This document shows, in pieces, positions 27,876 through 35,975 of a stretch of 64,000 bases of DNA. Both the position numbers and the translations under genes were made by a program. Position 1 is the first letter of the stretch. Each line of letters begins with the position of its first letter. The notes beneath the pieces are model-generated. The model was not told the DNA's origin, made no database searches, and worked only from the letters and a program-made list of their open reading frames with translations. Source of the DNA: Treponema sp. Marseille-Q3903 (GTDB lineage Bacteria; Spirochaetota; Spirochaetia; Treponematales; Treponemataceae); NCBI RefSeq assembly GCF_014334335.1, contig NZ_JACSEU010000001.1, forward strand, positions 1-64,000, read 5' to 3'.

Positions 27876-28640
27876 TTATGCCTCCATTATTGAAAGGATT
27901 TCTTCACATAAAGCTTCGTACTGCACGGCTCCGTTGTCTGTGCTTTTGTAGTCAAAGATTGTCATTCTTGCAGTCTGTGCTTCTTCAATTCTGACGTTCT
28001 GGTTTACAACGCTTTTTAAGACGTAATCCTTATATTCTTCAGAGGCCTTTGAAACTACTTCTTTTGAAAGACTTGCACGCGCGTCATATATTACAAACGC
28101 AATTCCAAGAATTTTAAGATCCGGGCTGAGCCGTTTCTTCACCTTTGAAATGCTTTCCAGAGACTGGCCGAGTCCCTGTAGGGAAAAGTATTTTGATGAA
28201 AGCGGAATGAATGCAAAATCAGCTGCACAGAGTGCATTTACTACAAGAATGTTTAAGGATGGAGAAGTGTCTACAAGGCAGAAATCAAAATCAACTTTTA
28301 CTTCATCAAGCTTTTCTTTAAGTACAAGATGACTTCCGACTTCGCCGTCAAGTTCCCTTATAACGCCGCTAAAGTTCGAGCTTCCGGCAATTACCTTTAC
28401 TCCTTCCCAGTCTGTAGCGGTAAAAGCATCCTTTACGAAAAGCTCGTCATTGACTAAAACTTCATCTACAGTGTGTACGATTTTATTTTCAAACAGAATT
28501 GACTGTGTTGAATTTTTCTGGTCATCAAGATCTACGATAAGAACTTTCTTCCCTTTTAGTGAAAGGCATCTTGCAAGGTTCAGGCAGGAAGTGCTTTTTC
28601 TATTGCCGCCTTTTCTCTGTACTACGGCTATTGTCTTCAT
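27876..28640 (-). CDS. parA: ParA-type partition ATPase
   Basis: The 254-residue protein opens with a deviant Walker A motif KGGNRKST (residues 10-17), has the VDLDDQKNST motif, and the CLVDTSPSLNIL Walker B region, all typical of ParA/Soj ATPases. The length is normal. ParA binds DNA in the ATP state and moves plasmid or chromosome copies. The usual VG within the Walker A is replaced by NR, which may lower activity. No parB gene is visible; downstream is a broken primase-helicase, so this is the surviving part of a plasmid or ICE. Confidence 0.85.
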   Translation of the reverse strand: MKTIAVVQRKGGNRKSTSCLNLARCLSLKGKKVLIVDLDDQKNSTQSILFENKIVHTVDEVLVNDELFVKDAFTATDWEGVKVIAGSSNFSGVIRELDGEVGSHLVLKEKLDEVKVDFDFCLVDTSPSLNILVVNALCAADFAFIPLSSKYFSLQGLGQSLESISKVKKRLSPDLKILGIAFVIYDARASLSKEVVSKASEEYKDYVLKSVVNQNVRIEEAQTARMTIFDYKSTDNGAVQYEALCEEILSIMEA

Positions 28641-29127
28641 GCTTCTTCCCCCGTCCTTGCTTTCCTCATTTCGCGTTCATAGCTTTTCTTTGCTTCGTGA
28701 ACGAAACTGTTCTAAAAGCTCTGCGACATTCTCGCCGAAAAAATCAAACCGGCAGGAAAGTGTTCTGGAAATGGGAATACATGAAACTCTTTCAAGGCTG
28801 CAGCCTGAAAGAACAAGATAAGCTGCTTCATACAGGTCTGTAACCTAAAAGGCAGGAGTGTTCTGTGCAGACATGGCAAGTCCTCCTTTATTTTTGCGAA
28901 ACGGACTGCCTCTTTTAAAATAAACGTTTTTATGTTAATATAATAAATATGACGGTTCATTCCGTTGTGTTTTGGGCTCTGTTTCTGAAAGGATCTGCCA
29001 GGATTGCATTCAGATTCAGGGCTTTTTGTTTTTACGGTCGGTAACACAAACTGTGTCAAGCCATATTCTTAAGTTTTGTTTTATTTTATTATAACATACT
29101 TGTCAATCATTGATATATAATATTGTT
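28641..29127. other. Intergenic region upstream of parA and the XRE gene
   Basis: No credible gene is seen in these ~490 bases. Both strands have short frames without family features or ribosome sites. The segment probably holds the divergent promoters of parA and of the XRE regulator; a TATAAT hexamer lies at 29116-29121, only six bases before the XRE ATG, so that transcript may be nearly leaderless. Confidence 0.5.
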
Positions 29128-29490
29128 ATGCCGCATCCAAGAAAAGAAAAACTTCCAGAGCTTAATCTTTCAATCGGTGAAAACATTTCCCGCATCAGAA
29201 AATCCCGCGGACTTACGCAGATTGAACTTGGCGAATTAATCGGAATTAATCAGTATCAGATTTCAGATTATGAAATAGGCCGCCTGCATCTTTCAGATGA
29301 AATGATCATCAGGTTTGCAAAAGCATTGAAAACTTCTTCTGATGAGATTCTTGGATTAAAAGACTCAGAAATAGAAAAACCTTCTCTCAGACTTACAAAA
29401 AGACTTGTAAAAATTGAAACTCTTTCTGAAGCAGACCAGAAATCTCTTCTTAAAACAATTGATATGTTCCTGAAAGCTGCAGAAAAATAA
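29128..29490 (+). CDS. XRE-family transcriptional regulator
   Basis: I take the ATG at 29128 (MPHPRKEKL). The 120-residue protein has a classic Cro/CI helix-turn-helix: IGENISRIRKSRGLTQIELG, then INQYQISDYEIG. It is followed by a Lys/Leu-rich helix that may dimerise. It probably represses its own promoter or the adjacent mobile genes. It is divergent from parA and converges on the toxin-antitoxin pair. Confidence 0.85.
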   Translation: MPHPRKEKLPELNLSIGENISRIRKSRGLTQIELGELIGINQYQISDYEIGRLHLSDEMIIRFAKALKTSSDEILGLKDSEIEKPSLRLTKRLVKIETLSEADQKSLLKTIDMFLKAAEK

Positions 29491-29562
29491 TTGCCTCTCT
29501 TTCTTCTCCGGATTTTCTGCCCGGTTTTACTAAATCCTTGTATTTACTGCATTTAAAACAAA

Positions 29563-29584
29563 AAAACTGGTCAGAACCAGTTTT
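29563..29584 (-). terminator. Terminator between the XRE gene and the toxin gene
   Basis: A 9-bp perfect stem AAAACTGGT / ACCAGTTTT with a four-base loop is followed on the minus strand by a run of T. It fits a Rho-independent terminator for the toxin-antitoxin operon and may also serve the convergent XRE gene. Confidence 0.65.
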
Positions 29585-29607
29585 GCCCAGTTAGACCAGT
29601 TTTCATT

Positions 29608-29865
29608 TTAATCATAGATTTCGCTTCTGTGCCCTATGCGAAGGACTGATATCAAAAGCTTATCATCCTTTATTTCACATATAAGCCGCCAGTCGCCGAC
29701 ACGGTAACGCCACAAGCCTGCTAGATTACTCGAAAGGCCTTTACCTCGATCCCGTGGATTTTTCAATTCCGAAACCTCATGTACATATTTTAAAATCTGC
29801 TTTTGTACACTTCCGTCAAGCTTCTTAAGGGTTTTAAATGCTGTTTCTGTAAATTCTACTTTCAT
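29608..29865 (-). CDS. RelE/ParE-family toxin
   Basis: The 85-residue product has the RelE fold pattern: an N-terminal VEFTETAFKTLKKLD, a middle LAGLWRYRVGDWRLICEI, and a final LISVLRIGHRSEIYD with the conserved Arg and His-Arg. RelE-type toxins cut mRNA at the ribosome; ParE-type ones poison gyrase. The W-R-Y-R-V-G-D-x-R segment favours the RelE side. The start overlaps the antitoxin stop (ATGA), so the two are coupled. Confidence 0.85.
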   Translation of the reverse strand: MKVEFTETAFKTLKKLDGSVQKQILKYVHEVSELKNPRDRGKGLSSNLAGLWRYRVGDWRLICEIKDDKLLISVLRIGHRSEIYD

Positions 29866-30095
29866 AAACCAAGCTCGCTTTCAACTTCGGCAAGTGAGTA
29901 GGTTCTTTCTTTTCCGCTTCTTACATTCTTTATTACTTCTTCTGCAAGAAAAAGGTCCTCAAGGTCATCAAGGTATTCGTCCAGAAGGTAGTTGTAATAA
30001 AATGATGCCGGTCTTTTAGTTAATTTTGCGAGACGTTCAACTCTGATTTTACTCTGAGGATTTGACCTGAAATTAATTACTGCTGAATTAGTCAT
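29862..30095 (-). CDS. RelB-like antitoxin
   Basis: The 77-residue protein has a ribbon-helix-helix-like N terminus (VINFRSNPQSKIRVERLAKL) and an acidic C-terminal helix (YLDDLEDLFLAEEVI, SLAEVESELGL) fit to wrap the toxin. AGGAGG stands at the right distance before the ATG. It comes first in the operon, as usual for RelBE pairs. Autoregulation through the palindrome at 30108-30128 is likely. Confidence 0.8.
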   Translation of the reverse strand: MTNSAVINFRSNPQSKIRVERLAKLTKRPASFYYNYLLDEYLDDLEDLFLAEEVIKNVRSGKERTYSLAEVESELGL

Positions 30096-30107
30096 ATTCG
30101 CCTCCTT

Positions 30108-30128
30108 ATGTAATACATTGTATTACAT
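30108..30128. promoter_or_regulatory. Palindromic operator of the toxin-antitoxin operon
   Basis: The 21-bp sequence has perfect 10-bp arms ATGTAATACA / TGTATTACAT around a single base, 13 bases upstream of the antitoxin ATG and overlapping the expected promoter. Ribbon-helix-helix antitoxins bind such sites to repress their own operon. Confidence 0.7.
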
Positions 30129-30280
30129 CCATTGTTCTATCGTCAAGTATTTTCTTAAACTTTTGTATTTTCCGCCAGGAAAATGCAAAAGTCGCTCCCG
30201 CAGGGCATAGTACAAAATGATTGCTTATCTTTCCAGAATATCGCTTCGGCACAGCTTTTTACATCCGTGTAAAAAGCTTA

Positions 30281-30343
30281 AACAGAACACGCATTATTGT
30301 CATCTGTGCGTCCTGCTTGCTGAGCAATAATGCGTGTTCTGTT
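30281..30343. repeat. Palindrome H1
   Basis: Perfect 19-bp arms AACAGAACACGCATTATTG and its complement are separated by 25 bases. The outer bases AACAGAA/TTCTGTT are shared with H2 at 30608-30678 and, as a single arm, with the short repeats. Confidence 0.75.
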
Positions 30344-30607
30344 CACCTTCGCTTGCATCACCGTGAAAATGGCGGGAGCACCGGCCGGCGGATGGCATTT
30401 TCCGTGTTTTTTTAAGTTGTATACAGTGAGGGGGTGCGTTTGCAGCTAATTCCTTATATAACCATGAGTTTTCTTCGCTTGTATACATTTCTTTATCTTG
30501 CGGAGTCTGGACAGGCTCAGAACCTAAAGCTTTTAACGTAAGGAAAAATAATCCGCCAGCCGGCAGTTTTTGTAAGTCATGATTTTCAGTTGGACGATTA
30601 GCAGGTG

Positions 30608-30678
30608 AACAGAATGTACGTTATATGGCGGAGCGGACTGCAGCCAGGATGGCTGCTGCATATAACGCACATTCTGTT
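30608..30678. repeat. Palindrome H2
   Basis: 19-bp arms AACAGAATGTACGTTATAT and its complement match at 18 of 19 positions. Inside is a second stem GCAGCC/GGCTGC with asymmetric unpaired bases on one side. This two-tier fold is similar in outline to integron attC sites. Confidence 0.65.
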
Positions 30679-30831
30679 TAGTGGAGCTGCCACGGACGGC
30701 AGCGGAACGGCCTGCGGTTTTCATTTTGGAAGGTCTGTTTTTATGAACAAAAAAAAAGCTCCCGACGTGCTTTCTTTGACGGAAGATTGTTTCTCCGGGG
30801 AAAGCCTTTTGTTCGGGAGCCTGCGGCAGCA

Positions 30832-30864
30832 ACCTTGAAGTTTTTTGTCAAAAAACTTCAAGGT
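30832..30864. terminator. Hairpin after the 30865 gene
   Basis: A near-perfect palindrome with arms ACCTTGAAGTTTTTTG and complement starts one base beyond the stop of the minus-strand gene. It is the counterpart of 22333-22357. Confidence 0.5.
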
Positions 30865-31266
30865 CTAAGAAAAATTGTATTGTTTAATAAGATTTATTAC
30901 ACATTTTTCTAAATCATTTAAAAATAAAACATTTGTCTTACTTATTCCTTCTGAAACCTGAATAGTAATAGCAAATCTGCTTGGAATATGTTCTACATCA
31001 AATTTAGAATCATCCTCATTATAATACCAGATTTTTATAATTGCTTCTTTATAGACATTTCTTATAACACCTCTGATTTCTTCTTCAAAAACTGACAGCG
31101 TTTCTTTTGTATATTTAAGAACAGAATCCTTAAATAATATTATTCCATGAATTTGAGCTAAAGAAGTATCTTTTTCATTCTGAAATATTAAATCAGACAA
31201 ACAATATGTATAATCAGAAATACTTTTTTTTTGCCAGTAATCACAGTAATATAGTTTTTTATCCAT
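30865..31266 (-). CDS. Small soluble protein, putative immunity (paralogue of 22360-22758)
   Basis: The ATG at 31266 is preferred over a TTG one codon earlier because the paralogue starts at the same MDKKLYY. The 133-residue product is soluble. It overlaps the end of the 31259 gene by eight bases, so it is likely co-translated. Two genes follow the RHS toxin here; either could be the cognate antidote. Its reuse after a different toxin at 22360 hints at an immunity gene that was carried along. Confidence 0.6.
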   Translation of the reverse strand: MDKKLYYCDYWQKKSISDYTYCLSDLIFQNEKDTSLAQIHGIILFKDSVLKYTKETLSVFEEEIRGVIRNVYKEAIIKIWYYNEDDSKFDVEHIPSRFAITIQVSEGISKTNVLFLNDLEKCVINLIKQYNFS

Positions 31267-31537
31267 CAAGTTTTTCTAAAGAGCCTCCAATTCCATGATA
31301 TGTTTCCACTGATAGTAAATATTTATTGTTGTCTATCAAATCCTGAAAATAATATCTGATAAAATCTGGATTTTTTTTCTTATCTAAAATTTCACTTATA
31401 CTAATTTTAGTACAAAATAAATCATTTTCATTTATTATTTGAGTAATCTTACCTTCTTTTTCTTTCTGAGCTATCAAAAGAAATATTTTTTTTAATTCAT
31501 CTGGAGAACTTATTTGTATATTTTCAAAACCGTTCAT
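31259..31537 (-). CDS. Small soluble protein, likely immunity to the RHS toxin at 31537
   Basis: The ATG at 31537 overlaps the toxin stop (TAATG), which fixes the start. The 92-residue product is charged and helical (SPDELKKIFLLIAQKEKEGK) with no export signal. A cytosolic immunity protein would suit an intracellular ADP-ribosyltransferase-like toxin. Family unknown. Confidence 0.6.
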   Translation of the reverse strand: MNGFENIQISSPDELKKIFLLIAQKEKEGKITQIINENDLFCTKISISEILDKKKNPDFIRYYFQDLIDNNKYLLSVETYHGIGGSLEKLDG

Positions 31538-32998
31538 TATTTTACCACCCAACTAGGATCTACATTTGGAATTACAACCTGACTTCCACCACCAAGAAGA
31601 AAACCTCCTTGACTTTCTGCAAAGCCCTCAAATATAGTAGTTCCAGCAGGGACATTTATTTTTACAACATTTTCTGCTGTATTACCCCATTCTGGCTTTA
31701 ATGCTAAATCTATTGTAGATTGTAGAGGACCTTTAGGAGCAGTTTTAGTCCAATAGCTACCTAATTGTTCTGCTGTTCCGCCATAAACTCTATATAAAGT
31801 TAAATCAGATTGTAATGTTACTTGGCTATAAGATCCACCCCTAAAAGTATTTGCCATTCCATCAGGTAATGGTCCTTTGTTCATAGGACCATAATTTTTT
31901 ATAGTCTCTATACCAGAATTTACAGAACCTGTAGATACTAACGCTGTTACACCTTCAATGGCAGCACCTATACCTTGAGCACATTCATATGCTGCAGCCA
32001 AGTCATATACAATTTCGCAAGCTGAATCCAACATTTGAATTGTACCAAGAATTGGATGCCCATTCTTAAAATTTTGAACTGCCATGTTAGAATAATCTCG
32101 ACCAAAATCAAGATTAAAAGCATTGCCTGCAGTTGGATAAATAGCAGGCTTCTTCTTATCTGTGGCTTCTAATCCATTTTCGTCTATGTAATTTATCGGA
32201 TCTCCACCACAATAAGCATACCAGTTCATTCCATCACGGATTGGGTCCTGGGTCGTAAACCTTGCGACATCTGGCTTGTAGTCTCGGTAACCGTAGTTGT
32301 ACAATCCTGTTGCCTTGTCAAACTGCTTCCCTAGATAGCCTAAGTCTTTTGCGCCACTCAAGTCACCTTGTACAAGTGAGCCGAATGCGTCGTATGCGTA
32401 TGTATCTGTCTCAAAGGCAGAATTGTCTGTAGTCGCTCTCACACTTCCTAGTAAGTCTGTCGTAAAGTATGAGATATTCCCGTCAGCGTTTTGGGCAGCG
32501 GCTACTCCGTTTACATTTATAAGCGTTCTCTCTCCAACATAACGGCTGCTCACAGTTTTGTAGTTTCCTTCATCGATGTTATAATATCTGTTTCCGTCGT
32601 TTTTGTCGTCCTCAAGATAGCGGTAGCGGTCTCCTGTCGGGCGTCCTGTACGGCTTATCCTAAGTCCTGTCTCATTGCTGTCTGTGAACATGCCGTTTGC
32701 AAACGTCGGGCTTTGTTTTATGATATCAAAAGTAAACCCGTCGTAAATGCTTTTCATACAAGCCTCATCTCGGTCTTGAACTAGGATTCGCCTGCCGAAT
32801 GCGTCGTATGCGTAACGGCTCTCTGATTGTGTTTTTTCCCTTTTATCTATAATCTGTGAACTGCAAAGCCTGTTCCGGCTGCTGTATGAATATTTTTCAA
32901 ACTTCAGACCCGATTCCCTTGCCAGCATATTTCCATTCCTGTCATACGTGTATTTTATACAAACTCTGCCGTTGCTGCCACTGGAAACAAGCCTGTTT
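31537..32998 (-). CDS. RHS fragment with ADP-ribosyltransferase-like tip
   Basis: The YD-repeat core runs to a boundary that differs from the others (TTQDPIRDGMNWYAY, then YIDENGLEA). It is followed by the pre-toxin segment shared with the TNT cassette (AFNLDFGRDYSNMAVQNF). The tip has LTLYRVYGGTAEQLGSYWT, LALKPEWGNTAENVVKI, VPAGTTIFEGFAE and GGGSQVVIP. An Arg in the first strand, an S/Y-W-T and a late Gly-rich QVVIP end fit an ADP-ribosyltransferase-like fold, but I cannot confirm the catalytic Glu. The sequence is cut at 32998 inside a YD repeat; the first ATG is at 32928. Two small soluble genes follow. Confidence 0.6.
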
Positions 32999-33126
32999 AA
33001 AATTTGCCTTTAGTCAATACCAAATTTAAAAAGTTTAAAGAGGATAAATTATGTCCTCTTCCGTTCCCAGTTTTTAGACAATTTCATTTGACGAATTTGT
33101 ATTTATATTAAAAAACAAAAATTTAT

Positions 33127-33474
33127 TTACTTCCTTAAGAACTGCCAATAAATTGAAACTCCTAACAAAGGAATTATATACATCATAGGAAAAAAAAGTA
33201 TTGGATTATTAACAATATTGATAGCACAAACAAGTAATGCTAATACTGAAAAGATAATTGCAACTATACTAATACTGTTTTTTTTGTTCCTGATTTTCTC
33301 TTCTACAAAATAAAAACAAAAAAAGAACCAATACGTAATAAGAGAAAATAAATATAATATAAGCAGTTTCATAAAATCTTTCGTTTGAAAATTTTGAGCA
33401 TTATATTTATATAAAAAAAAATCTAACATGCCATTTATTATGGAAATCAGAAAAAATACTATTAAGTTTTTCAT
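33127..33474 (-). CDS. Multi-helix membrane protein, putative immunity
   Basis: The 115-residue product has four predicted membrane helices and a charged loop (EEKIRNKKNS). The ATG overlaps the stop of the toxin frame at 33471 (ATGA), so the two are coupled. The upstream tip is beta-rich and glycine-rich, consistent with a membrane-active toxin. No family was recognised. Confidence 0.6.
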   Translation of the reverse strand: MKNLIVFFLISIINGMLDFFLYKYNAQNFQTKDFMKLLILYLFSLITYWFFFCFYFVEEKIRNKKNSISIVAIIFSVLALLVCAINIVNNPILFFPMMYIIPLLGVSIYWQFLRK

Positions 33475-35153
33475 TTACCTTTTTTGCTCCAATTAATTTC
33501 TAAACGTGGTTTTAATATTGCTCCAAAATCAAGAACGACACCGCTTGAAATGTCAAATTTTCCTTCAATACCTGCCGTCAACCCTGCTGCTCCTCCAATA
33601 TTTACATTTATATCATATCCAAATAAATTAAATTGAACTCCCATTTTTCCACTAATGGAGGCGCCATTTACTCCAGCGCCAAATCCTAAGCCTCCATCAA
33701 TCACTGAAGAATTAAACGATGCACTTAATATATCTAATGATACATTTGCATATACAAAACTTGAAGTTTTATTCAGTTCAGATGAAATGCTATATACTCC
33801 AACTTCAAGTAAGCATGAATTTTCTCCTAGCCCATCAACAAAAGTGGCCTTTCCCCAGAGAGCTTTCTGTTCCTTATTTTGATTTGCAGTATATTGTGCA
33901 TAATTGAATGAAGAAAGCAAACTGCCAGAGACAGAATCCACCTGTCACTTCGGTTCAGACGGTTCGTATGCCTTTATAACAACACTATCAGAATTAAATG
34001 TATTTCCAGCTCCGTCGGTTTCTCTAAGTATTAATACTAAAGTTTTTTTACTACCTCCATCACTTGCGCTTAACCCCCACAAATCCACAAAGTTCACAGA
34101 ATCACCATCGCAGTACACAAACCAGTTTGTCCCATCTTTGATTGGGTCTACTGTCGTGAACCTTGAGACATCTGGCTTGTAGTCTCGGTAACCGTAGTTG
34201 TACAATCCCGTTGCCTTGTCAAACTGTTTGCCTAAGTAGCCTAAGTCTTTTGCGCCACTCAAGTCACCTTGTACAAGTGAGCCGAATGCGTCGTAGGTGT
34301 ATGTGTCTGTCTCAAAGGCAGAATTGTCTGTAGTCGCTCTCACACTTCCTAGTAAGTCTGTCGTGAAATATGAGACATCTCCATCAGCGTTCTGCGCTGC
34401 AATGCTTCCGTTTACATAAACTGCACTCCTGCTGCCCTTGAACCTGTCGGATACAGTCCTGTAACTGCCATCGTCAATATTATAATATCTGTTTCCGTCG
34501 TTTTTGTCGTCCTCAAGATAGCGGTAGCGGTCGCCTGTCGGGCGTCCTGTGCGGCTTATTCTAAGTCCTGTCTCATTGCTGTCTGTAAACATGCCGTTTG
34601 CAAACGTCGGGCTTTGTTTTATGATATCAAAAGTAAAGCCGTCGTAGATGCTTTTCATACAAGCCTCATCTCGGTCTTGAACTAGGATTCGCCTGCCGAA
34701 TGCGTCGTATGCGTAACGGCTCTCTGATTGTGTTTTTTCCCTTTTATCTATAATCTGTGAACTGCAAAGCCTGTTCCGGCTGCTGTATGAATATTTTTCA
34801 AACTTCAGACCCGATTCCCTTGCCAGCATATTTCCATTCCTGTCATACGTGTATTTTATACAAACTCTGCCGTTACTGCCACTGGAAACAAGCCTGTTTT
34901 CTTCATCATAGTTGTAATTGATTGTCCCATTTTTAGTGACAGACTTAATCCTGTTGCCGTTTCTGTCATACTCATAGCTTTCTTTTATAAACAACTGCAT
35001 TGTAGTTATTCTATCTCCAAAACCAAACCCTGCATAGTTGAGGACTGCGGCTAACTTTCCTTTAGTGACAGCGTCAAGAAACTTGTTTTCTGCCATATCT
35101 TCATTTACAGAAAGCTTGTTCTCATCCGCTTCCGCCTTAAACTTATCGACCAT
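33471..35153 (-). pseudogene. RHS fragment with glycine-rich tip, interrupted by an in-frame TGA
   Basis: The frame starts at MVDKFKAE next to repeat copy 3 and runs through the core (YD repeats, VDLWGL) and a short variable part to AYEPSEPK, where TGA occurs at 33945-33947. The same frame then continues from CAG GTG for 157 more codons, with VSLDILSASFNSSVIDGG, GFGAGVNGASISG and VNIGGAAGLTAGIEG, to 33471. One nonsense change therefore separates carrier from tip. The tip resembles beta-barrel or glycine-zipper membrane segments. A GTG could start the tip alone, but no ribosome site is seen. Confidence 0.65.
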
Positions 35154-35398
35154 CGCTAATGATTGCTTATTTTTCCTGAATATCGCTTCGGCACAGCTTT
35201 TTACATCAGTGTAAAAAGTTTGAACAGAATGTACGTTATGTGGCGAAGCGGCCTGCGGTTTTTCATCTTGGAAGAATTGTATTTATAAACAAAAAAGCTC
35301 CTGACAATTATTTCTTTTATGGAAGTTTGTTCCTTCGATGAAAGCTTTTCATTCTAGAGCTTGCGTAGCGATTCCGTAGTTTTCTTCGAAAACTACGG
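35154..35398 (-). repeat. Interspersed repeat joined to the RHS core, copy 3
   Basis: About 245 bases match copies 1 and 2 closely, including the half-palindrome AACAGAATGTACGTTATGT and the 11-bp hairpin at 35374-35398. Similarity ends directly after that hairpin, which defines the outer edge of the element. Confidence 0.8.
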
Positions 35399-35460
35399 GG
35401 TTTTTAATTCTCATTTGATAAACTGAAAATAAAAAAATGCATTTTTCAAGTTTTTGAAAA

Positions 35461-35961
35461 CTAAAAGAACTTGGGCATAGTATCAGAGTTCTTGTCTTTT
35501 TTGTTTTTTTTTCTTAAAATTTTAACAAATATAAAATAAATCAATGTTGTCAAAAGGCTATAAAATACTGCAAATAAATACATTAAATTTCTTGATAAAT
35601 CATTTGCCCATATACTCCACAATTGTTCATATTGATATGATTCTATCATGTTAATATTTTCATAATGTTTGATTAATTTTTTTACTACAAAATCAAATAT
35701 ATTATTATTCCCAAGAACTAAAGTGATGTACGTCATAAAAAAAAGAATTATGTATGGAAATTTCATCCTTTTTGATAACTGTAATCTCCCAAACAAAAAG
35801 AAAAATGAAAACATAGTAAAAATACAACAAAATATATTTGGATCAAACAATACGGTATTCGAGTTTCTCACAATTAAAAATGGAGTTACAACATACATCA
35901 AGAGTGCTGCACAATAGAAAAGTAATGAAATAATAAGTAAAAATATTTTTTTATATAACAC
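35461..35961 (-). CDS. Multi-helix membrane protein, putative immunity
   Basis: The 166-residue protein has four or five hydrophobic helices and a Lys-rich C terminus. A decayed copy lies at 10205-10640. The start follows the 35976 gene by 14 bases, so the two may form an operon. Its toxin partner, if any, is not in the window. No family was recognised; the immunity role is inferred from its recurrence beside RHS fragments. Confidence 0.55.
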   Translation of the reverse strand: MLYKKIFLLIISLLFYCAALLMYVVTPFLIVRNSNTVLFDPNIFCCIFTMFSFFFLFGRLQLSKRMKFPYIILFFMTYITLVLGNNNIFDFVVKKLIKHYENINMIESYQYEQLWSIWANDLSRNLMYLFAVFYSLLTTLIYFIFVKILRKKNKKDKNSDTMPKFF

Positions 35962-35975
35962 AGGCTTATCCTTAT

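Larger units (their letters stand above)
30218..30864. repeat. Long form of the interspersed repeat, with two large palindromes
   Basis: The left edge (30218-30280) matches the RHS-proximal part of the repeats at 8499, 13753 and 35154. The right part (about 30686-30840) matches their distal part in a diverged form. Between them lie about 400 bases absent from the short copies, bounded by the palindromes at 30281-30343 and 30608-30678. No convincing gene is seen in this stretch. Confidence 0.6.

Noticed and set aside
28450-29059. Frames on both strands upstream of parA
   Set aside because: No ribosome sites, odd composition, and overlap with likely promoters.
33945-33947. TGA read as selenocysteine
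   Set aside because: The surrounding sequence is not a known selenoprotein, there is no clear hairpin placed behind the codon, and many neighbours are decayed; a nonsense change is simpler.
32491-34182. Plus-strand open frames opposite the RHS cores (also near 8045-8281, 9978-10247, 25937-26338)
   Set aside because: They repeat wherever the same RHS core occurs, lack ribosome sites and have no family features; they are shadows of the coding strand.
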